From Puniceicoccales bacterium (lineage in GTDB: Bacteria > Verrucomicrobiota > Verrucomicrobiia > Opitutales > LL51): a DNA stretch of 12,067 bases. How positions within the stretch are numbered: the first letter of the stretch is position 1; every line of letters starts with the position of its first letter. Position numbers and translations under genes: made by a program. Below the pieces are notes generated by a model. It did no database searches. It was given only the letters and a program-made list of their open reading frames with translations, and was not told the DNA's origin. The DNA lies in NCBI GenBank assembly GCA_031290315.1, contig JAITNS010000102.1, positions 1-12,067 of the forward strand. The letters are read 5' to 3'. This document shows, piece by piece, positions 7,938 through 12,067 of this stretch.

Positions 7938-9263
7938 ATGACTTATGTTGCGACTAAAGAGCGGAAAGCAGAATCAAAGGTACGCCAATCGACTATGCGT
8001 ATGGTATATGTGAATCGCCAGTATCGTTATTGGAGAACGCGTATTTTTTATTCCTTATTTTTGGGGTATGCCGCTTTTTATTTGGTACGCCAAAATCTGA
8101 CAGTTGCAGCACCCGAAATGCTCAAGGAATTTGGTTACACGAAATCACAAATTGGTTGGGTCTTTGCCTTATTTTCGATTATTTATGGCGTTGTAAAATT
8201 TATTAGCGGAGCAATCTGTGACCGCACCGATGCCCGTTATTTCATGTCAATTGGATTAGTCGGGGCGTCGATTTGTACATTTTTTGCTGGATTTTCACAT
8301 TCAGTATGGGTCTTTGCGTTCCTCTACGCATTTAATGGCGTATTTCAAGCGATGGGTTGGCCACCGGTCTCAAGACTCATGACACATTGGTATTCGTCAC
8401 GAGAATTAGGAACGCGTTGGGGTATTATTAATGCGTCCCATCAATTTGGTAGCGTTGCGATTTTATTGGGAGGATCCTGGTTACTGGCTAGTTTTGGGTG
8501 GCGTTCGGTATTCATTGTACCAGCTGTTATTGCCCTATTGTTAGCAGGTATTTTATTTGAGCGCTTGCGCGATACCCCAGAATCCTTAGGGTTACCGCCG
8601 GTCGAAGAAAAGGAGGGCTTTGTTTATAATGGAGCACATAAGGAGGAGGAAGCGGTAACATTTCGGGAAATTTTTATGAAACATATTTTACCGAATAAAG
8701 CGTTAAGATATGTATGTATGGCGAATTTCTTTGTCTATATTATTCGCATGGGATTTTTCAATTGGGCGCCGACATTTTTACAAGAGGCGAAAGGTGCCTC
8801 CGCTTTAGGCTCAGGTGTGCAAACATCCATATTTGAATTAACGGGCGTATTAGGCGGAATATTTGCAGGATGGGCTTCGGATTATATATTTAAAGGACGT
8901 CGGAGTTGTGCTGGATTTTATTTTATGGCGGTACTAATTGTTCTCTTATTTTTATTTTGGCACCTTCCGAGTTCTTCGCAAACACTTAATAGCGTATTAT
9001 TGATTTTAATAGGATTCTTTGTTTATGGCCCGCAGACTTTATTGGGGATGTCTGGAGCAGAATTAGGTTCGAAGCGGGCAGCAGCAACGGCTAATGGTTT
9101 GACCGGAACATTTGGCTACCTAGGCGGAGCAGTTTCGGGTATCGGTGTAGGAAAAATAGCGGATTGTTGGGGCTGGAATGCCGTATTCCTTTTCTTTGGT
9201 ATTTGTGCGCTTATAGGATCCCTTTTCTTTATCTTAAATTGGCGCCAAAGTGCACGCCACTAA
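7938..9263 (+). CDS. Organophosphate:phosphate antiporter (GlpT/UhpC-type MFS transporter)
   Basis: A 441-residue inner-membrane protein with the length and hydrophobic pattern of a 12-helix major facilitator. Family markers are FYLVRQNLTVAAPEM near 48-62 and NFFVYIIRMGFFNWAPTF near 263-280. R51 and R270 in these match the paired arginines that bind phosphate in GlpT (R45 and R269). GMGWPP-like AMGWPP at 138-143 and NASHQFGS at 165-172 are also typical, the latter more like UhpC than GlpT. The substrate is probably a sugar phosphate or glycerol 3-phosphate exchanged for phosphate; the sequence does not settle which. Such carriers let intracellular bacteria such as Chlamydia take up glucose 6-phosphate. 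The start at 7938 gives a hydrophilic N-terminus of about 33 residues; Met20 or Met22 are alternatives. First gene of the transporter-rpsR-sua5 operon. Confidence 0.9.
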   Translation: MTYVATKERKAESKVRQSTMRMVYVNRQYRYWRTRIFYSLFLGYAAFYLVRQNLTVAAPEMLKEFGYTKSQIGWVFALFSIIYGVVKFISGAICDRTDARYFMSIGLVGASICTFFAGFSHSVWVFAFLYAFNGVFQAMGWPPVSRLMTHWYSSRELGTRWGIINASHQFGSVAILLGGSWLLASFGWRSVFIVPAVIALLLAGILFERLRDTPESLGLPPVEEKEGFVYNGAHKEEEAVTFREIFMKHILPNKALRYVCMANFFVYIIRMGFFNWAPTFLQEAKGASALGSGVQTSIFELTGVLGGIFAGWASDYIFKGRRSCAGFYFMAVLIVLLFLFWHLPSSSQTLNSVLLILIGFFVYGPQTLLGMSGAELGSKRAAATANGLTGTFGYLGGAVSGIGVGKIADCWGWNAVFLFFGICALIGSLFFILNWRQSARH

Positions 9264-9316
9264 TTATTTTTCTTGCTTTTTAGTGAAAAGTAGGTTGTAT
9301 ATTTTTCAATTAATTT

Positions 9317-9514
9317 ATGGATATTTCCGAAGAAAAGAAAGTGTCGACGCCTTCTCCATTGGAGGTCGATTGGACAGATGTAAGTGCATTATCTCAGTAT
9401 GTAACGGGTACGGGGAGAATTTTACCCCGCAAATATACCGGATTAAATGCTCGCCAGCAAAGACATATTACGCGTATGATTAAGCGCGCTCGCAATATGT
9501 TATTAATGAAGTAG
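9317..9514 (+). CDS. rpsR: 30S ribosomal protein S18
   Basis: A short basic protein of 65 residues. From residue 18 it aligns well with bacterial S18: VDWTDVSALSQYVTGTGRI, then LPRKYTGLNARQQRHI and IKRARNMLL. S18 sits on the small-subunit platform with S6 and 16S rRNA. It is about ten residues shorter than the E. coli protein, and the N-terminal segment lacks the basic, cysteine-containing FRRRKFCRF-like part. It lies 53 bp after the transporter gene without a strong ribosome binding site. It is apart from its frequent partners rpsF and rplI, at least within this window. Its TAG stop shares one base with the next start (TAGTG), which suggests translational coupling. Confidence 0.93.
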   Translation: MDISEEKKVSTPSPLEVDWTDVSALSQYVTGTGRILPRKYTGLNARQQRHITRMIKRARNMLLMK

Positions 9515-10542
9515 TGGTAAAATTAGCGGAGATTTTAAACCCGACGGAAGATGCGATCGGACAAGTAGTTGATGCATTATTATTGGGGGAGGTCGTAGCA
9601 TTGCCAACGGAGACGGTTTACGGTTTAGCGGGAATTATTAGTAATGATACGCCGTTGGAAAAGATTTTTGAAGTTAAAGAACGACCTTTATTCGATCCTT
9701 TAATTGTGCATGTTTTAGATTTTCCGTCCCTACGCGATTTAGTCGATATTGATAGTACTCTTTTAGACAAGGTATGGCGACTTGCAGATATCTTTTGTCC
9801 AGGGCCATTGACTTTTGTTTTAAGAAAAAAAAAGATTATTTCGCATATAATCAGTGCTGGAAAAAAAACGGTAGCGATTCGAATCCCTGCCCATCCTGTA
9901 TTTCGGGAAGTTTTACGCCGATCGGGACCACTAGCGGCACCAAGCGCAAATCCTTTCGGCTATGTAAGCCCGACTTGCGCGGAACATGTGCAAGCGTCAA
10001 TCGGTGATAAAATTCCTTATATTTTAGATGGTGGGCCCTGTGAAGTAGGAGTTGAATCGACGATTTTAGATCTAAGTAGAAAACATTTTACAGTTTTACG
10101 CCCAGGGGCAATTACGGCGGAAATGATTGAAAATGTTTTAGGTGAAAAAATCGAGCCTTACCATTCTTTTATTACAACGGATTTTTCAGCACCTGGAATG
10201 TTAAAGCAACATTATAGCCCACAAACAAAATTGCGCTTATTTAAGCAATCTGTAAAGGAAATTTCAGAAAGTATTTCTCAAAATATCGCCATAATTTATG
10301 TATCTCGAAAAGAAGCGCAATTGCAATCAAATAAATTAGAAAAGGAAAAAAATATTTTTTGGTTCAGCGAAGATGGAGATTTAAGTGAGATCGCACACAA
10401 TATGTTTGCCCTACTTCAGCGCTTGGATAAAATAAATTTTGATATGATTTGCAGTCAAGTTCCGGAAAAAGTAGGCATTGGTATTGCAATTAATGATCGC
10501 TTAGGTCGTGCAGCTGCAAAAAGAAAAGATATGGGGCGCTAA
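9514..10542 (+). CDS. sua5: L-threonylcarbamoyladenylate synthase (Sua5/YwlC/TsaC family)
   Basis: A 342-residue cytoplasmic enzyme that makes threonylcarbamoyl-AMP from threonine, bicarbonate and ATP, the first step of t6A37 modification of ANN-decoding tRNAs. The YrdC domain is visible in ALPTETVYGLAG (about 30-41), KERPLFDPL, PGPLTFVL, VAIRIPAHP, PLAAPSANPFG and VESTILDL. The linker APGMLKQHYSPQT leads to the C-terminal Sua5 domain, so this is the long two-domain form. The GTG start at 9514 overlaps the rpsR stop by one base. The last residues (KDMGR) are encoded by a GATATGGGGC segment that recurs 17 bases further on as part of the first downstream hairpin, so the gene end may have been shaped by the palindromic element. 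Confidence 0.95.
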   Translation: MVKLAEILNPTEDAIGQVVDALLLGEVVALPTETVYGLAGIISNDTPLEKIFEVKERPLFDPLIVHVLDFPSLRDLVDIDSTLLDKVWRLADIFCPGPLTFVLRKKKIISHIISAGKKTVAIRIPAHPVFREVLRRSGPLAAPSANPFGYVSPTCAEHVQASIGDKIPYILDGGPCEVGVESTILDLSRKHFTVLRPGAITAEMIENVLGEKIEPYHSFITTDFSAPGMLKQHYSPQTKLRLFKQSVKEISESISQNIAIIYVSRKEAQLQSNKLEKEKNIFWFSEDGDLSEIAHNMFALLQRLDKINFDMICSQVPEKVGIGIAINDRLGRAAAKRKDMGR

Positions 10543-10546
10543 GAGA

Positions 10547-10597
10547 TATGGGGCTCCGCCCCATACCCCGCAAGGAGTCGCGGACTCCTTGACCTGG
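10547..10597 (+). repeat. Two-hairpin unit, left copy
   Basis: TATGGGGC-TCC-GCCCCATA, spacer CCCCG, then CAAGGAGTC-GCG-GACTCCTTG, then ACCTGG. The stems are 8 and 9 bp without mismatch. It starts five bases after the sua5 stop. An 11-base direct repeat (AGATATGGGGC) at 10527-10537 and 10544-10554 overlaps its left edge. Confidence 0.8.
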
Positions 10598-10601
10598 CTA
10601 T

Positions 10602-10642
10602 TAGCCCAATAATTATATATATTATATATAATTATTGGGCTA
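10602..10642. repeat. Perfect 41-base palindrome
   Basis: Twenty-base arms beginning TAGCCCAATAATTATATATA and its exact complement around a single central T. The ends are GC-containing (TAGCCC/GGGCTA) and the middle is purely A and T. It is the longest palindrome in the window and could extrude as a cruciform or act as a strong RNA stem. Confidence 0.9.
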
Positions 10643-10663
10643 GAGTCTTGTGCTAAAGAACAC

Positions 10664-10686
10664 TTCAAAGAATATTATTCTTTGAA
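10664..10686. repeat. Central hairpin of the cluster
   Basis: TTCAAAGAAT-ATT-ATTCTTTGAA, a perfect 10-bp stem with a 3-base loop, close to the midpoint of the cluster. Confidence 0.85.
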
Positions 10687-10691
10687 CTTAA

Positions 10692-10724
10692 TATTTATCA
10701 AAGCACAATGTGCTTTGGTAAATA
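10692..10724. repeat. Fifteen-bp stem hairpin
   Basis: TATTTATCAAAGCAC and GTGCTTTGGTAAATA pair over 15 positions with one G-T pair, loop AAT. The AGCACAA part also complements TTGTGCT at 10649-10655, giving an alternative pairing. Confidence 0.85.
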
Positions 10725-10727
10725 ATC

Positions 10728-10782
10728 AAGGTCCAGGAAACAATGTTTCCTGGCGAGGATCATAAGGGCGGGGAGCCCTTAT
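10728..10782 (-). repeat. Two-hairpin unit, right copy (inverted)
   Basis: On the minus strand: ATAAGGGC-TCCCC-GCCCTTAT, spacer GATCCTCG, CCAGGAAAC-ATT-GTTTCCTGG, then ACCTTGA. It has the same layout as the left copy, with loop TCC/TCCCC, spacer ending CCTCG/CCCCG and flank ACCT. The stems differ at about seven pairs, all compensated. Read on the plus strand, the last hairpin (10762-10782) is followed by TTATTTCTTT and may terminate sua5 transcripts. Confidence 0.75.
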
Positions 10783-10838
10783 TTATTTCTTTATAATATT
10801 TTCCCAACGCATATATAAGATATTGTTTTACAAATAGC

Positions 10839-10844
10839 TTGACA
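10839..10844 (+). promoter_or_regulatory. Possible -35 box of the coiled-coil gene
   Basis: A perfect TTGACA. The matching -10 is poor (AAGAAT, 15 bases away, ahead of the ATG at 10875), so the promoter is tentative. The TTG here is also the most upstream start of the open frame, but a -35 role fits better than a start codon. Confidence 0.35.
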
Positions 10845-10874
10845 TTATGTAAAAAAATAAAGAATAGCAACTAT

Positions 10875-11963
10875 ATGGGAATTGATGTAAGTTGGGGGGG
10901 GAAGAGTGTAGTTGTCAGCAATTGGGCAGCTGCAAAGGCAATAAATGGAGAGGGAAGTGGCTTTTTTAAAAATCTTAAGACTGCTATAGGGTTGTCGTGT
11001 GGTTCACTCCAAATAAAAGATAATGACAAAGTGAAAATTACAGAGGCGTTGTTAGATAGCAATAAAATAAAGAATTGCATTGTTGATGGTAGAAAAGTAG
11101 AGGTATCGACTTCTACAGAAATGGGAGAAATGAGAAATCAAAGAAAGGAATGTATGAGAATGCAATCGGCTATAACCAAAAATTTAGCAATAATAGGAAA
11201 AATGCAAGAGGTTCAACAAGGGCTATCTAAAACAGTAAATCTCTTAAAAGAAGTAATTGAAGACATTAATAAAGTAAGAAACAGTCAATCTAAAGGGACA
11301 TTTAATATTCAGCATACTGAATTGGAAGCCAAAATAAACGGATTTCAACAGAATTTAAATGAAAAGTTTGCTGCAGCACAGGTATTACAGGAACGTCTTA
11401 ACACCGGAAATATTTCACAAAATGAGTTATCAAAAATAGATCAAGAGCTAAAATCATTAAATAATCAAATGGAAAAACTAAGTGAACAACTTGATATTGT
11501 TGGTACACAATTTAGAGGTGTTATTACTGCAGCTTTAAGCATGCAAGAAAACTGTGGGAGATTATTAAATTTAATAGAAAAAGAACGAAAAAAGTCAGAT
11601 ATGCGACAAACCGATTTCCCTCGTGCAGAAAAAAAAATAACAGCGCTACAATCGCAAATTGAAGAACAATTGAATAAGCTACCAGGGTGTCTTGCTAATC
11701 TGGGAAAAGAATCATCGGATCAGCTTAATAGAGAGGTGGAAGGTATTAAGACAAGCATACAAGCATTACAACAAGAAATGGAGAAATCAATAACTGAACA
11801 AAATGGGCTAGTGGTGTCGTTAAATAATATAAAAAGTGGATTAGATTTGACGCTTTTGGAAAGCGAGTTATTTAAAGAAGCAGGCAGCACTGGTCTAGAT
11901 GTTGAGCAAAGAATACATGAAAGTGAGAGGATCGATAATCTAATAGGCAAGTATAATCAATAG
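10875..11963 (+). CDS. Coiled-coil protein of unknown function
   Basis: A 362-residue protein from the ATG at 10875 (MGIDVSWGGK). The frame also opens at a TTG at 10839, but that overlaps a TTGACA box. I do not recognise a family. The first 75 residues are mixed and mildly hydrophobic (VVVSNWAAAKAI) without a signal peptide or membrane segment. From about residue 85 to the end it is a long hydrophilic, K/E/Q/N-rich helical protein with heptad-like stretches (LEAKINGFQQNLNEK, LKSLNNQMEKLSEQL, IQALQQEMEKSI), predicted extended coiled coil. Arginine is encoded mostly by AGA, whereas the upstream operon favours CGC and CGT; this suggests a different origin. It could be a structural protein or a secreted effector, but no sequence feature decides this. 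It follows the palindrome cluster and seems to have its own transcription. Confidence 0.75.
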   Translation: MGIDVSWGGKSVVVSNWAAAKAINGEGSGFFKNLKTAIGLSCGSLQIKDNDKVKITEALLDSNKIKNCIVDGRKVEVSTSTEMGEMRNQRKECMRMQSAITKNLAIIGKMQEVQQGLSKTVNLLKEVIEDINKVRNSQSKGTFNIQHTELEAKINGFQQNLNEKFAAAQVLQERLNTGNISQNELSKIDQELKSLNNQMEKLSEQLDIVGTQFRGVITAALSMQENCGRLLNLIEKERKKSDMRQTDFPRAEKKITALQSQIEEQLNKLPGCLANLGKESSDQLNREVEGIKTSIQALQQEMEKSITEQNGLVVSLNNIKSGLDLTLLESELFKEAGSTGLDVEQRIHESERIDNLIGKYNQ

Positions 11964-11965
11964 AT

Positions 11966-11981
11966 TCAGTTTCTAAACTGA
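11966..11981 (+). terminator. Small hairpin after the coiled-coil gene
   Basis: TCAGTTT-CT-AAACTGA, a 7-bp perfect inverted repeat two bases past the TAG stop. The loop is tight and no T run follows directly, so it is a weak terminator candidate. Confidence 0.3.
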
Positions 11982-12032
11982 TTACTCGAAAATATTTGCC
12001 TTTTTGTCGATAAAATATAGAAATATTGCCCC

Positions 12033-12067
12033 ATGAATGAGTCAATAGAAAGTGCTATAGAAGCAGC
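12033..12067 (+). CDS. Start of a gene cut by the window end
   Basis: ATG at 12033 opens a frame that runs to the edge: MNESIESAIEA and two further bases. It follows the coiled-coil gene by 69 bp in the same direction. There is no Shine-Dalgarno motif, but most genes here lack one. Eleven codons are too few to identify it or to be sure it is a gene. Confidence 0.4.
   Translation, partial: MNESIESAIEA

Larger units (their letters stand above)
10547..10782. repeat. Cluster of seven consecutive hairpins
   Basis: The 332 bp between sua5 and the next gene hold seven near-perfect palindromes in a row: stems at 10547-10554/10558-10565, 10571-10579/10583-10591, 10602-10621/10623-10642, 10664-10673/10677-10686, 10692-10706/10710-10724, 10733-10741/10745-10753 and 10762-10769/10775-10782. 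Loops are 1-5 bases, AAT twice. Spacers are 5-21 bases. The order is roughly mirror-symmetric around the fourth hairpin: the first resembles the seventh and the second the sixth in reverse complement. One of the hairpins surely acts as terminator for sua5, but seven are far more than needed. I see no ORF of note inside. Confidence 0.9.

Noticed and set aside
9250..10007. Extra plus-strand frames overlapping rpsR and sua5
   Set aside because: They run in alternate frames across S18 and Sua5, both of which are firmly recognised, and have no supporting features.
10547..10782. CRISPR array, tRNA cluster or integron attC site
   Set aside because: The hairpins differ in sequence and spacing, there are no identical repeats with spacers, no cloverleaf with tRNA invariant bases, and no integrase gene or attC core sites.
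10839..10874. TTG start at 10839 for the coiled-coil gene
   Set aside because: The TTG is part of a perfect TTGACA promoter-like box and the ATG at 10875 gives a plausible protein; no ribosome binding site supports the TTG.

Overview
The window is AT-rich bacterial chromosome that looks like the genome of a host-associated, probably intracellular bacterium. The clues are a sugar-phosphate/phosphate antiporter of the GlpT/UhpC type, an expanded tandem family of eukaryotic-type protein kinases with N-terminal export signals, weak or absent Shine-Dalgarno sites before most genes, and at least one frameshifted gene. The housekeeping proteins (TrpS, a short S18, Sua5) fit a Verrucomicrobiota/PVC-type bacterium, but that placement is an impression from memory and is not proven by the sequence.

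Left half (1-7701, all minus strand). In the direction of transcription: trpS (7701-6703); a frameshifted exported kinase (6646-4650) followed by a hairpin terminator (4589-4614); then three kinase genes, 4461-3127, 3053-1659 and 1635-259, ending at a good terminator (182-213). The first 80 bases are the 5' end of a further family member, almost identical to the signal-peptide region of the 1635-259 gene. The kinases share an N-terminal signal of 27-28 residues ending in LxA, a kinase core with an HCD rather than HRD catalytic loop, and a helical or coiled-coil insert of variable length between the APE region and helix F. An ATP-dependent enzyme sent across the inner membrane makes most sense if it acts inside a host cell, so I infer a multigene effector family.

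Centre and right (7938-12067, all plus strand). A divergent intergenic region separates trpS from an operon of an organophosphate:phosphate antiporter (7938-9263), rpsR (9317-9514) and sua5 (9514-10542). The last two overlap by one base. Between sua5 and the next gene lies a palindrome cluster (10547-10782): seven hairpins in a row in about 236 bp. The outer hairpins form two copies of a two-hairpin unit in inverted orientation, with about seven compensated base-pair differences. Downstream is an unrecognised coiled-coil gene (10875-11963) with codon use unlike the operon before it, and then the first codons of another gene cut by the window end.

The most noteworthy items are the exported kinase family with its coiled-coil inserts, and the inverted double-hairpin element. 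No tRNA, rRNA, CRISPR array, transposase or phage gene was seen.
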